Shown in pieces: positions 41,160 to 50,027 of a stretch of 64,000 bases of DNA (positions are counted from its first letter, which is position 1; each line of letters opens with the position of its first letter). Location of the stretch: the NCBI RefSeq assembly GCF_900129425.1, contig NZ_LT670817.1, positions 620,001-684,000 on the forward strand, read 5' to 3'. The notes below the pieces were generated by a model that made no database searches, had not been told where the DNA came from, and saw nothing but the letters and a program-made list of their open reading frames with translations. The DNA is from Bradyrhizobium erythrophlei (GTDB taxonomy: Bacteria; Pseudomonadota; Alphaproteobacteria; Rhizobiales; Xanthobacteraceae). The position numbers were made by a program, and so were the translations under genes.

Positions 41160-41819
41160 ATGAAAGTCATCCTGTTCGGCGCAACCGGCATGGTCGGGCA
41201 GGGCGTACTGCGCGAATGCCTGCTTGATCCTGAGGTCGAAAGCGTGCTCGTGGTCGGGCGCAGCCCGAGCGGACGGCGCCACGCCAAGCTGCGCGAAATC
41301 CTGCACGACAATTTCTTCGATTTTTCAGCCCTGGAATCCCAACTCGCGGGATACGACGCCTGCTTCTTCTGCCTCGGCGTCTCCTCGGTCGGCATGAGCG
41401 AGGAGCGCTACCGGCATCTGACCTACGACCTCACGCTTGCGGCGGCGACCACGCTTGCAAAACTCAACCCGGGCATGGTGTTCGTCTATGTCACCGGGCG
41501 GGGCACCGATTCCAGCGAGCAGGGCCGGCTGATGTGGGCGCGGATCAAGGGCAAGACCGAAAACGATCTGCTCAAGCTGCCGTTCAAGGCGGCCTATATG
41601 TTCCGACCCGCCGGCATCCAGCCGCTGCACGGCATCCGGTCCAAGACCGCCTGGTATCAGGCGGTCTATGTCGCCGCCGCGCCGCTGCTAACGCTGCTCC
41701 ATCGCGTCGCGCCGACCTACGTCACCACGACCGAACAGGTCGGCCGCGCCATGATCAAGGTCGCACGGGACGGCTACCCGAAGCCGGTGCTGGAAAGCGA
41801 AGATATCAACCGGTTGTAG
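41160..41819 (+). CDS. NAD(P)-binding Rossmann protein, atypical SDR
   Basis: 219 residues: MKVILFGATGMVGQGVLREC is the atypical SDR nucleotide loop; CFFCLGVSSVGMSEERYRHL and MVFVYVTGRGTDSSEQGRLM follow. This type (epimerase-like, YeeZ/HTATIP2-like) usually lacks known substrates and may serve as a redox sensor or quinone-binding protein. It is probably co-transcribed with the preceding SDR. A family A repeat begins 4 nt after the stop and may serve as terminator. Confidence 0.75.
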   Translation: MKVILFGATGMVGQGVLRECLLDPEVESVLVVGRSPSGRRHAKLREILHDNFFDFSALESQLAGYDACFFCLGVSSVGMSEERYRHLTYDLTLAAATTLAKLNPGMVFVYVTGRGTDSSEQGRLMWARIKGKTENDLLKLPFKAAYMFRPAGIQPLHGIRSKTAWYQAVYVAAAPLLTLLHRVAPTYVTTTEQVGRAMIKVARDGYPKPVLESEDINRL

Positions 41820-41823
41820 CGAG

Positions 41824-41906
41824 CCGTCATTCCGGGGCAGTCCGCAGGACTGAACCCGGAGTCTCGAGATTCCGGGTTCACGCTGGCGCGTGCCCCGGAA
41901 TGACGG
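41824..41906. repeat. palindromic intergenic repeat family A, copy 2
   Basis: Begins ccgtcattccggggcag, has the centre ggagtctcgagattccgg and ends ccccggaatgacgg. Placed directly after a stop codon. Confidence 0.85.
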
Positions 41907-41996
41907 TTAACCCCATCAAATCGCCGCAAATTCCACGCTTTTGCCATAAGGGGCTCGTCGCCCTATAGTTTGTGCGTAGCAAAAGTGGGGGTCGGC

Positions 41997-43286
41997 ATGG
42001 ATCGCATTCGCATCGTCGGAGGCAGCAAGCTTAATGGTACCATTCCGATCTCGGGCGCGAAGAATGCCGCGCTGCCGCTGATGATCGCGGGGCTGTTGTC
42101 CGAGGAGACACTGATCCTCGACAACGTGCCCCGGCTGGCCGACGTCGCGCAATTGCAGCGGATTCTCGGTAACCACGGCGTCGACATCATGTCGGCCGGC
42201 AAACGGCCCGGCGATCATGAATACCAGGGCCAGACCCTGCACATTTCCGCGGCCAACATCATCGACACCAAGGCGCCTTACGAACTGGTGTCGCGGATGC
42301 GCGCCAGCTTCTGGGTGATCGCGCCGCTGCTGGCGCGGATGCATGAGGCCAAGGTGTCGCTGCCTGGCGGCTGCGCCATCGGAACCCGGCCGGTCGATCT
42401 CCTGATCATGGCGCTGGAGAAGCTCGGCGCCGAACTCACCATCGACGGCGGCTATGTGATTGCGAAGGCGCCGGGCGGCCTGAAGGGCGCCAGCATCGAT
42501 TTTCCCAAGGTGACGGTCAGCGGCACCCATGTCGCCGTCATGGCGGCGAGCCTGGCCAGGGGCACCACCGTCATCACCAACGCCGCCTGCGAGCCGGAAA
42601 TTCTCGACGTCGCCGACTGCCTGAACAAGATGGGCGCGCGCATCTCCGGCGCCGGCACGTCCCGCATCGTCGTCGAAGGCGTCAGCAAGCTTCACGGCGC
42701 GCGGCACACCGTGCTGCCGGATCGGATCGAAACCGGCACCTATGCGATGGCGGTGGCGATGACCGGCGGCGACGTGCAGCTTTCCGGCGCGCGTCCCGAA
42801 CTGTTGCAGTCGGCGCTCGACGTGCTGACACAGGCCGGCGCGGTCGTCACCGTCAACAACCAGGGCATCCGCGTTGCCCGCAACGGCGCCGGCATCAGTC
42901 CGGTGACGGTCTCGACCGCGCCATTTCCTGGCTTTCCGACCGACCTTCAGGCGCAACTGATGGCGCTGATGGCCTGCGCCGGGGGCTCCTCGCGCATCAC
43001 CGAGACCATCTTCGAAAACCGCTTCATGCATGTGCAGGAACTGGCGCGGTTCGGCGCCCGGATTCACCTTGACGGCGAGACCGCCACCATCGAAGGCATC
43101 GCCGTGCTGCGCGGCGCGCCTGTCATGGCGACCGATCTGCGCGCCTCGGTGTCGCTGGTGATCGCGGGGTTGGCCGCCGAAGGCGAGACCATGGTCAACC
43201 GCGTCTACCATCTCGACCGCGGCTTCGAGCGGCTCGAGGAAAAACTGTCGGCCTGCGGCGCCTCGATCGAGCGGATCAGCGATTGA
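41997..43286 (+). CDS. murA: UDP-N-acetylglucosamine 1-carboxyvinyltransferase MurA
   Basis: 429 residues. It transfers enolpyruvate from PEP to UDP-GlcNAc, the first committed step of peptidoglycan synthesis, in the cytoplasm. Signature pieces: MDRIRIVGGSKLNGTIPISG, GAKNAALPLMIAGLL, the catalytic Cys in LPGGCAIGTRPVDLLIMALE and the late Arg in LRASVSLVIAGLAAEGET. Length is normal. The ATG at 41997 (GGGGG upstream) fits the family start. It heads the conserved murA - DUF2948 - hisD block. Confidence 0.97.
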   Translation: MDRIRIVGGSKLNGTIPISGAKNAALPLMIAGLLSEETLILDNVPRLADVAQLQRILGNHGVDIMSAGKRPGDHEYQGQTLHISAANIIDTKAPYELVSRMRASFWVIAPLLARMHEAKVSLPGGCAIGTRPVDLLIMALEKLGAELTIDGGYVIAKAPGGLKGASIDFPKVTVSGTHVAVMAASLARGTTVITNAACEPEILDVADCLNKMGARISGAGTSRIVVEGVSKLHGARHTVLPDRIETGTYAMAVAMTGGDVQLSGARPELLQSALDVLTQAGAVVTVNNQGIRVARNGAGISPVTVSTAPFPGFPTDLQAQLMALMACAGGSSRITETIFENRFMHVQELARFGARIHLDGETATIEGIAVLRGAPVMATDLRASVSLVIAGLAAEGETMVNRVYHLDRGFERLEEKLSACGASIERISD

Positions 43287-43296
43287 CCGGCGCCTG

Positions 43297-43333
43297 TTCG
43301 GCAAAAGTGGATACCGGTTTTGCGATAGAACAC
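43297..43333. repeat. intergenic repeat family D, copy 2
   Basis: Core aaaagtggataccggttttg in the 60-bp gap between murA and the DUF2948 gene. Confidence 0.5.
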
Positions 43334-43346
43334 GCGCCAACCAAAG

Positions 43347-43814
43347 GTGGTGCTCGCGGTGACGGCCCAGCTCAAATTGATTGCGCTCGATGCCGACGAT
43401 CTCGCGGTGATATCCGCGCATGTCCAGGACGCCCGGGTGCAGACCTCCGACATCGTTTGGCGGCAGGGCGAAAAGCGGCTGGTGGTCGGCATGAACCGGC
43501 TGGACTGGGAACAGACGCTTTCGGGGGAAACCGCCCCGCGCCGCCTGATCGCGGCGCTGCGCTTCGACCGGGTATTGTCGTGCAAGTCACGCAACATCGA
43601 GCTGGAGGCGCCGGGAACAGCGCTGGAACTGCTCGGGATCGAGTTTCACCCCGGTGACGCCCCCGGTGGCAGCGCGGTCCTGATGTTCAGCAATGGCGGA
43701 GCGCTGCGGCTGGACGTCGAGTGCCTGGAATGCGAGCTGACCGACCTCGGCGCGGACGATCTCGGAACTGGCGATTTCGGCGAAGGCACCGAATCGTCAG
43801 GATTGGATGCCTGA
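43347..43814 (+). CDS. DUF2948 family protein
   Basis: 155 residues. LKLIALDADDLAVISAHVQD, then ARVQTSDIVWRQGEKRLVVG and MNRLDWEQTL followed by RRLIAALRFDRVL are the DUF2948 pattern found between murA and hisD in many alphaproteobacteria. Function is unknown. The C terminus is acidic (LGADDLGTGDFGEGTESS). Start could be GTG 43347 or GTG 43359; neither has a strong ribosome site. Confidence 0.85.
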   Translation: MVLAVTAQLKLIALDADDLAVISAHVQDARVQTSDIVWRQGEKRLVVGMNRLDWEQTLSGETAPRRLIAALRFDRVLSCKSRNIELEAPGTALELLGIEFHPGDAPGGSAVLMFSNGGALRLDVECLECELTDLGADDLGTGDFGEGTESSGLDA

Positions 43815-43855
43815 GTGAACCTTGTTTTCGAGAGCGCACCGCGAGCTCCGTCGCA

Positions 43856-43962
43856 CCTCTCCCGTGGGGAGAGGTCGATTTGCGCAGCAAATCGGGTGAG
43901 GGGTTCCGGCCTAACGATGGACCGTAACCCCTCACCCCAGCCCTCTCCCAATGGGAGAGGGA
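43856..43962. repeat. palindromic intergenic repeat family B, copy 2
   Basis: cctctcccgtggggagaggt followed by cgatttgcgcagcaaatcg, then the ccctcacc arm and ccctctcccaatgggagagg. Confidence 0.85.
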
Positions 43963-44083
43963 GCCTACCTCCGTTGCCGAGAAACCGAGTGAACTCAATT
44001 CAAGGGATCAGGGTTGACGGCGATTTGTCGCCGCGCCATTGAGCAGTGGGCCTTCGCATCAAGCCTCCCGCCGGAAAGCCACC

Positions 44084-45379
44084 ATGCCCGTTCGTCTCGA
44101 CCGAAGCCGCGCCGATTTCGCCGAACGATTCGCCGATTTTCTCGCGATCAAGCGCGAGGTATCGGCCGATATCGAGAGCGCAGTCCGCGCCATCGTCGAC
44201 GACGTCGCGGCCCGCGGCGATGCGGCGCTGATCGAGGCGACGCGCAAATTCGACCGGCTTGATCTCGATGCCTCCGGCTTGCGTGTCACCCCGGCCGAAA
44301 TCGAGGCCGCGGTGAGCGCCTGCGACACCGAAACGCTCGACGCGCTCAAATTCGCTCGCGACCGGATCGAAGTGTTCCACCGCCGGCAATTGCCCAAAGA
44401 CGATCGCTTCACCGACGCGCTCGGCGTCGAACTCGGCTGGCGCTGGAGCGCAATCGAATCAGTCGGCCTCTATGTTCCCGGCGGCACCGCCGCCTATCCG
44501 TCCTCGGTGCTGATGAATGCGGTGCCGGCGGCGGTCGCCGGCGTCGCGCGCGTGGTGATGGTGGTGCCGTCGCCGGACGGCAGGCTCAATCCGCTGGTGC
44601 TGGCGGCAGCGCATCTCGGCGGCGTGTCCGAGATCTATCGCGTCGGCGGCGCTCAGGCGGTGGCGGCGCTGGCCTGGGGCACGGCAACCATCGCGCCGGT
44701 GGCGAAGATCGTCGGCCCCGGCAACGCCTATGTCGCCGCCGCCAAGCGGCTGGTGTTCGGCAAGGTCGGCATCGATATGATCGCCGGCCCCTCGGAAGTG
44801 CTTGTGATCGCAGATGCGACCGGCAATGCCGGCTGGATCGCGGCCGATCTGCTGGCGCAGGCCGAGCACGACGTCAACGCGCAGTCGATCCTGATCACCG
44901 ACAGCGCAGCGCTGGCCGATGACGTCGAAAGCGCGGTGCAATCTCAGTTGAGCACGCTGCCGCGGTCCGATATCGCCCAGGCTTCGTGGAACAAGTTCGG
45001 GGCGATTATCCTCGTGAAGCAGCTCGACGAGGCAGTAGCGCTGGCGGATGCGATCGCCGCCGAGCACCTGGAAATCATGACGACCGATCCGGAAGCGTTT
45101 TCGAGACAAATCCGCAATGCCGGCGCGATCTTCCTCGGGCCCCACACGCCGGAGGCGATCGGCGACTATGTCGGCGGCTCCAACCACGTGCTGCCGACGG
45201 CGCGTTCGGCGCGGTTCTCTTCCGGACTTGGCGTGCTCGACTTCATGAAGCGAACTTCGATCCTGAAATGCGGGCCGGACCAGCTGCGCGCGCTGGGGCC
45301 GGCGGCGATGACGCTGGGCAAGGCCGAAGGGCTCGACGCGCATGCGCGCTCGGTCGGGCTGCGCCTCAATCTGCCATGA
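44084..45379 (+). CDS. hisD: histidinol dehydrogenase HisD
   Basis: 431 residues. It oxidises L-histidinol to L-histidine in two NAD-dependent, zinc-assisted steps, ending histidine biosynthesis. Key blocks: VGLYVPGGTAAYPSSVLMNA, IYRVGGAQAVAALAWGT, KIVGPGNAYVAAAKRLVFG, GPSEVLVIAD and AAEHLEIMT with the catalytic His; zinc ligands lie in QAEHDVNAQS and near the end. The ATG at 44084 is chosen by family length over an earlier in-frame codon. Its stop overlaps the next start by ATGA. Confidence 0.96.
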   Translation: MPVRLDRSRADFAERFADFLAIKREVSADIESAVRAIVDDVAARGDAALIEATRKFDRLDLDASGLRVTPAEIEAAVSACDTETLDALKFARDRIEVFHRRQLPKDDRFTDALGVELGWRWSAIESVGLYVPGGTAAYPSSVLMNAVPAAVAGVARVVMVVPSPDGRLNPLVLAAAHLGGVSEIYRVGGAQAVAALAWGTATIAPVAKIVGPGNAYVAAAKRLVFGKVGIDMIAGPSEVLVIADATGNAGWIAADLLAQAEHDVNAQSILITDSAALADDVESAVQSQLSTLPRSDIAQASWNKFGAIILVKQLDEAVALADAIAAEHLEIMTTDPEAFSRQIRNAGAIFLGPHTPEAIGDYVGGSNHVLPTARSARFSSGLGVLDFMKRTSILKCGPDQLRALGPAAMTLGKAEGLDAHARSVGLRLNLP

Positions 45380-45870
45380 ACAGGCCGCCCGCAGAGGAAG
45401 ATCCGCTAAATCGCGTCGTCGCGGTGACGCTCGACGAGGAATCGATCGGGCGTTCCGGTCCCGACATCGAGCATGAACGCGCGATCGCGATCTACGACCT
45501 CGTCGAAAAGAACCTGTTCGCGCCGGAAGGCGCCAGCGGCGGCCCGTTCAAGCTGCACATCGGCATCACCGGCAACCGGCTGATGTTCGACATCCACCGC
45601 GAAGACGGCACGCCGGTGGTGGCGCATCTGCTGTCGCTGACGCCGTTCCGGCGAATCGTCAAAGACTATTTCATGATCTGCGACAGCTATTATCAGGCGA
45701 TCCGCACCGCGACGCCGGACAAGATCGAGGCCATCGACATGGGCCGGCGCGGCATTCACGATGAGGGTTCGCGCACGCTGCAGGAACGTCTGAAGGGCAA
45801 GGTGCGGGTCGATTTCGAGACCGCCCGCCGGCTGTTCACGCTGATCTGCGTGCTGCACTGGAAAGGCTAG
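45376..45870 (+). CDS. UPF0262 family protein
   Basis: 164 residues with the UPF0262 pattern: NRVVAVTLDEESIGRSGPDI, EHERAIAIYDLVEKNLFAPE, FKLHIGITGNRLMFDIHRED and IEAIDMGRRGIHDEGSRTLQ. It is a conserved alphaproteobacterial protein always found beside hisD; function unknown. Overlap of 4 nt with hisD indicates coupled translation. Confidence 0.92.
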   Translation: MNRPPAEEDPLNRVVAVTLDEESIGRSGPDIEHERAIAIYDLVEKNLFAPEGASGGPFKLHIGITGNRLMFDIHREDGTPVVAHLLSLTPFRRIVKDYFMICDSYYQAIRTATPDKIEAIDMGRRGIHDEGSRTLQERLKGKVRVDFETARRLFTLICVLHWKG

Positions 45871-45872
45871 GG

Positions 45873-45917
45873 CATGACCCGGAAAAGTGGGCACCGGTTT
45901 TCGGATCAGATCATGCG
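45873..45917. repeat. intergenic repeat family D, copy 3
   Basis: gcatgacccggaaaagtggg then caccggttttcggatcagat, ending in catgc, with inverted gcatga / tcatgc outer ends. Confidence 0.6.
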
Positions 45918-45939
45918 CACGACAAAAGCAGGCTAACGC

Positions 45940-46407
45940 GTGGCGGCGCCTCCGCGCGTGCGCGCTCCGCAGGCCGTACTGTTCGCGTGCGGCCTGAACA
46001 GCGTGCGGTCGCCGATGGCGGCGAGCCTGCTGCAGCGGATGTTTCCGCAGGCGCTCTATGTCAAATCCGCCGGCGCCCGCAAGGGCGAACTCGATCCGTT
46101 CGCTGTCGCCGTGATGGCCGAACTGGGCCAGGATATTTCGGGCCACAAGCCGACCACGTTCGAGGAACTGGAGGATTGGGAAGGGCTCAATTTCGACCTG
46201 ATCATCACGCTGTCGCCGGAAGCGCATCACCGGGCGCTGGAACTGACGCGCACGCACGCGGCCGAGGTGGAATACTGGCCGACCCAGGATCCCACCGGCG
46301 CCGAGGGCAATCGCGAGCAGAAGCTGCAAGCCTATCGCGAGGTCTGCGACACCCTGTCGATGCGCATCCGCAAGCGGTTTTCCAAGGTGAGCGCGGCGAG
46401 CGGGTGA
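45940..46407 (+). CDS. low-molecular-weight protein-tyrosine-phosphatase / ArsC-like protein
   Basis: 155 residues with the LMW-PTP loop AVLFACGLNSVRSPMAASLL (CX5R-S) and the acid region EYWPTQDPTGAEG. In the family, the Cys forms a phospho- or arseno-enzyme and Asp is general acid. In this position of the alphaproteobacterial hisD block the protein's substrate is unknown; arsenate reduction is less likely as no other arsenic genes are present. GTG start at 45940. Confidence 0.85.
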   Translation: MAAPPRVRAPQAVLFACGLNSVRSPMAASLLQRMFPQALYVKSAGARKGELDPFAVAVMAELGQDISGHKPTTFEELEDWEGLNFDLIITLSPEAHHRALELTRTHAAEVEYWPTQDPTGAEGNREQKLQAYREVCDTLSMRIRKRFSKVSAASG

Positions 46408-46431
46408 ACGAACGGAGATGCCAGCGGATAA

Positions 46432-46562
46432 CCCCGGATGTCGTCCTCGCGGAAGCGGGGACCCATAACCACCGGCCGTCGTAGTTGAAAGAAAACTGTC
46501 ACAGCCACCTCGTTCACACCGCGCCGCCACGGCGTATGGGTCCTCGCGTTCGCGAGGACCCA
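46432..46562. repeat. intergenic repeat family C
   Basis: Ends read gtcgtcctcgcggaagcggg and gggtcctcgcgttcgcgagg; the latter folds into a perfect 11-bp stem at 46538-46561. Fills most of the gap between the phosphatase gene and maf. Confidence 0.6.
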
Positions 46563-46646
46563 TCGAATGTGTAGTTGTCTCGACGAATGCCTTCCGATAG
46601 GTTCCGCGCGCACTCATCCTCCGGTTCCCTCCCAGCAAATGTGCGC

Positions 46647-47270
46647 ATGCTAGGCCGCCCCAAATTCGTTCTTGCTTCCGGTTCGCCGCGACGTCTCAGC
46701 CTGCTCAACCAGGCCGGCATCGAGCCCGATGCGCTGCGTCCCGCCGACGTCGACGAGACCCCGAAGCGGGGCGAGTTACCGCGCGCCTGCGCCAATCGCC
46801 TCGCCCGCGCCAAGGCCGACGCCGCGCTCAAATCGGTGCAGCTCGATGACGAATTGCGCGGCGCCTTCATTCTCGCCGCCGACACCGTGGTCGCGGTCGG
46901 CCGCCGCATCCTGCCCAAGGCGAACCTGGTCGACGAAGCCTCGCAATGCCTGCGGCTGTTGTCGGGACGCAACCACCGGGTCTACACCGCGATCTGCCTG
47001 GTGACGCCGAAGGAGACCTTCCGCCAGCGCCTGATCGAGACCCGGGTGCGCTTCAAGCGCCTGAGCGAGGACGATATCCAGGCCTATATCGGTTCCGGCG
47101 AATGGCGCGGCAAGGCCGGCGGCTATGCCGTGCAGGGCATTGCCGGAACCTTCGTGGTCAAGATGGTCGGCTCCTACAGCAATATCGTCGGTCTGCCGCT
47201 CTATGAATCGATCTCGCTGATGGGAGGCGAAGGTTTTCCGATCCGATTCGGATGGTTGAATGCCAGCTAG
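46647..47270 (+). CDS. maf: Maf-family nucleotide pyrophosphatase
   Basis: 207 residues. Maf proteins hydrolyse non-canonical or methylated nucleoside triphosphates and are linked to cell division arrest. Visible motifs: FVLASGSPRRLSLLNQAGIE, ILAADTVVAVGRRILPKA, GRNHRVYTAICLV and GKAGGYAVQGIAGTFVVKM (QG-A/I-G block), ending in NIVGLPLYE. Start ATG 46647, with GTG 46641 as alternative. The end overlaps yacG by 11 nt. Confidence 0.93.
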   Translation: MLGRPKFVLASGSPRRLSLLNQAGIEPDALRPADVDETPKRGELPRACANRLARAKADAALKSVQLDDELRGAFILAADTVVAVGRRILPKANLVDEASQCLRLLSGRNHRVYTAICLVTPKETFRQRLIETRVRFKRLSEDDIQAYIGSGEWRGKAGGYAVQGIAGTFVVKMVGSYSNIVGLPLYESISLMGGEGFPIRFGWLNAS

Positions 47271-47478
47271 GCCGCCAAAAAACGCCGGATCCGGCCAGGA
47301 GACCGGCAAGTCATCTGCCAAGGGATCTCCCAAGCCCTGCCCGATCTGCGGCAAGCCCGCGACCGAGGCTTCGCGCCCGTTTTGTTCCGAACGCTGCCGG
47401 GATGTCGATTTGAACCGCTGGCTGTCGAATTCCTACGCCATCCCCGCCACCAAGGACGACGACGAAGGCGCCGATTGA
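47260..47478 (+). CDS. yacG: DNA gyrase inhibitor YacG
   Basis: 72 residues with the zinc set PCPICGKP and PFCSERCRDVDLNRWLS, then the acidic tail DDDEGAD, exactly the YacG/DUF329 layout. YacG binds GyrB and blocks DNA binding. Normal length. Overlap with maf signals coupled translation. Confidence 0.95.
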   Translation: MPARPPKNAGSGQETGKSSAKGSPKPCPICGKPATEASRPFCSERCRDVDLNRWLSNSYAIPATKDDDEGAD

Positions 47479-47664
47479 GCGAAAAACCGCGCGTTTTCGG
47501 GCTGTTAACACCCGGTCCCAGCGCTTTTCCGGCATGGCCGGACCACGCGGACCTTCATGCCAAGCGGGGCTGCGCCATGCGTAGCCGAGAGGCGAAGCAT
47601 GGTGGACAGGGCAGGCGAGCCTGACTATAAACCGGCGCTCCCAAGCCGCCTCGCGGCCGGAAGT

Positions 47665-47740
47665 GCCCAGGTAGCTCAGTTGGTAGAGCATGCGACTGAA
47701 AATCGCAGTGTCGGTGGTTCGATCCCGCCCCTGGGCACCA
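47665..47740 (+). tRNA. tRNA-Phe (GAA)
   Basis: 76 nt with encoded CCA. Acceptor GCCCAGG/CCTGGGC, anticodon stem GCGAC/ATCGC region with loop CTGAAAA (anticodon GAA). It closes the conserved murA-yacG block. Confidence 0.97.
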
Positions 47741-47970
47741 TTTTGGAACAGATTCGCGAACGCCAAATTCATTCACCCTCTTTTGCAGCCTCTTCAGCGC
47801 GCTCCGAAGAGCGAGAACGACAGGCGGCACCGGCCGCTTACCGAGTTGAGTATGGCGAGCACGAAGAAATCAGCCAGGCCCAACCCATCGCGCAAACGGC
47901 TGGCGCAAAGAGCGATCTTATTTGTGGAGCTGGTCGGCTAAACCGATGAATGCTGGCACGATCCATGAGG

Positions 47971-49617
47971 CTACTCCGGAGCTTCACGATTGGCCGGGGG
48001 AACGACGAATACGTTCCATTCCGTCGCAGCCATGGCAGATCCGCGAAAGAATCGTCGCGTTGTGATCACCATCCCCTCCCCACCTGCTGAATTCTGTTTC
48101 ATCCAGGCGTCGCACGCCTGCTGATTCCAACCGCCGACTTCGCAGATGCCGATGAAACCATATCGCTTCGCCTCGTCGAGCGACGTAAGCCCAGATGACC
48201 AGATTTCATTCGGCGTCAGCGGCATCGGGTGATCGGGGCTGTAGAATGTCATCGGCTCGCCGACATCGGTGGGGCCGGCGACCACCTTCCAATGCGAATG
48301 AAAGCGCTGATGCCACAGCTCCGTCAGCTCGCGTGCGAGTTGCGAATGTGAGCCATAGGTGAACTGGCCGGCCGCATTGCGCAGCATCGTGATGGGAACG
48401 ATCAACGGCGCCGCGACCAGCACCATCAGCGAAATCACCAGCCAGGTCGCGACGACTCGCACCAGCGCGGCCCGGCGCAGGCGCAATTGAGGAATCGCAA
48501 CCACTGCCAGCGGCGTCAGGAAGAACAGCGAGATGCCCCAGTCAGTCTTGAGGTAAATCGAGAATACCAGCGCGCCGATCAGCGGACCGACGGCGACGAT
48601 GCCTTGAACGATCCAGATATTCCGTGCCTGGTTCATCCGCACGTCTGAATTGGCATCGCGCGACCATGGTTGTGTGACGAAGGCGCGCGGATCGCGCCGC
48701 AGCAACATCCACGCGTGCGGGCTCCACGCCAACGCCACGGCGACGACCACCAACGGCAGCGCGAGCAAAGCAATGTTATGGCCGATATAGACCAGTACCA
48801 ATTCCAGGCTCTGGATGTGATTTGATATCGAATAGGTATCGCCGGGATACCTGAACGGCACGAAATCCACCTGCTTCAGCCAAATGAAGTGCGGGACCAT
48901 CGCAACCACCAACGTCACGATCGCGACCCACGGCGCTGGCGAACGCAGGAACAGCATCCGCGCCGGATGGATCAGTGCCGCGAGCCCGAGCGCGCCGATC
49001 ATCGTCAATACCCAGTATTTCGTCATCAGCGCCAACGCGCCCGCGAGTCCAAGCCATATGCCGGAGCGTATCGTGCGTTTCTCGAACGCATCCAGATAGG
49101 CGAGCACTACCAGCGGCAGCGTGATCAGCTGCAGCAGATCCGGATTGTACTTGAAGCCCTTCAAATTGAAGATCGGGTAGATCGCGAGCATCACCACTAC
49201 AAGGAAGGCGCGGCGGCGATCGACCACACGCAGGGCGATCGCCCAGCAGATCATCATGCCGACGCCGACCGTCACCATCGCCAGCGCGTAGGTCGACCAG
49301 TCCGTGACCGGGAACAGCATGAACCAGAGGCCGGCGACCCATCCCGACAGCGGGGGATGCTTGCCGTAGCCAAGCAGGAATTTCTGGCCCCAGGCAAAGG
49401 CCTCGGCGACATCGAAGTGCACGTCCTGCGCCGCCCGCAACCGTATCAGGATCACGGTCCAAAGCACCACGTGGAGGACGACGAAACCCGCCACCAGCCA
49501 CAGGCTTAATTTCTCGTCGCCAGCCCAGGCGACGAGGCGCGCGGCGCCGCGGCGGCCAATCGAGCGGATGCGCGAACGCGCGCCTGCGGCCAGGGAAACA
49601 GCTTCAGTCATAGCCAT
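47971..49617 (-). CDS. glycosyltransferase family 39-type membrane protein
   Basis: 548 residues. After a short basic cytoplasmic N terminus come about 10 membrane helices (SLWLVAGFVVLHVVLWTVIL, WSTYALAMVTVGVGMMICWA, and so on) and a periplasmic C-terminal domain. The first loop has HFDVAEAFAWGQKFLLGYGK and HPPLSGW: an acidic residue in the first loop and the HPPL-type motif are typical of GT39/PMT_2 enzymes, which move a sugar from a polyprenyl-phosphate donor to lipid or protein in the periplasm. Opposite strand to the sugar cluster that begins at 50028, but likely part of the same process. Confidence 0.8.
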   Translation of the reverse strand: MAMTEAVSLAAGARSRIRSIGRRGAARLVAWAGDEKLSLWLVAGFVVLHVVLWTVILIRLRAAQDVHFDVAEAFAWGQKFLLGYGKHPPLSGWVAGLWFMLFPVTDWSTYALAMVTVGVGMMICWAIALRVVDRRRAFLVVVMLAIYPIFNLKGFKYNPDLLQLITLPLVVLAYLDAFEKRTIRSGIWLGLAGALALMTKYWVLTMIGALGLAALIHPARMLFLRSPAPWVAIVTLVVAMVPHFIWLKQVDFVPFRYPGDTYSISNHIQSLELVLVYIGHNIALLALPLVVVAVALAWSPHAWMLLRRDPRAFVTQPWSRDANSDVRMNQARNIWIVQGIVAVGPLIGALVFSIYLKTDWGISLFFLTPLAVVAIPQLRLRRAALVRVVATWLVISLMVLVAAPLIVPITMLRNAAGQFTYGSHSQLARELTELWHQRFHSHWKVVAGPTDVGEPMTFYSPDHPMPLTPNEIWSSGLTSLDEAKRYGFIGICEVGGWNQQACDAWMKQNSAGGEGMVITTRRFFRGSAMAATEWNVFVVPPANREAPE

Positions 49618-49998
49618 GGCGCGGCGCTTTCGGCATAACTTGAAGATTCGCTTTTTTTAAAAAAAGATTCAACGAGGCGTTGGCGTCCTTGAGAGCGTTG
49701 CCGTTCGCCTTATTGGTCAATGCCGTCCAATCGATAATCCGCCAGTCAAACGTCGAACTTGGGAGCGCGCTCATATATGCATATAATTGCGGCCAGCCAG
49801 ACCTGTGGCCATAGATAGGCCATGATGATTCCACAATTCGGAAATCCTGGAGAAACGATCGTCTGTCAGAAGAGCGCCGTCGATCCTCGCGACTGTCCGA
49901 GGATCGAGCCGCCCAGTGGGGACGACAAGGGCGTGTGGGGAAGTTAACTTTGTAGGTGGTCCTGCCGATGGGTCCACCTCAGCACTCATCTCGGACAT
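49604..49998 (-). pseudogene. possible degraded coding remnant before the GT39 gene
   Basis: Two minus-strand frames look protein-like in succession: PTGRLDPRTVARIDGALLTD then DRFSRISELWN (from 49998) and, shifted after about 49830, YAYMSALPSSTFDWRIIDWT and ALTNKANGNALKDANASLNL ending at 49604. Joined, they would form a single C-terminal part of some protein with one frameshift. No family is recognised and it may be chance. The region also holds a T7A7 run at 49662. Confidence 0.25.
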
Positions 49999-50027
49999 GG
50001 GGCAGCACGATTAGAGGAGGAAGATTA

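Noticed and set aside
41916..43421. 501-codon minus-strand frame opposite murA
   Set aside because: murA is intact with all motifs; the antisense frame has no family features.
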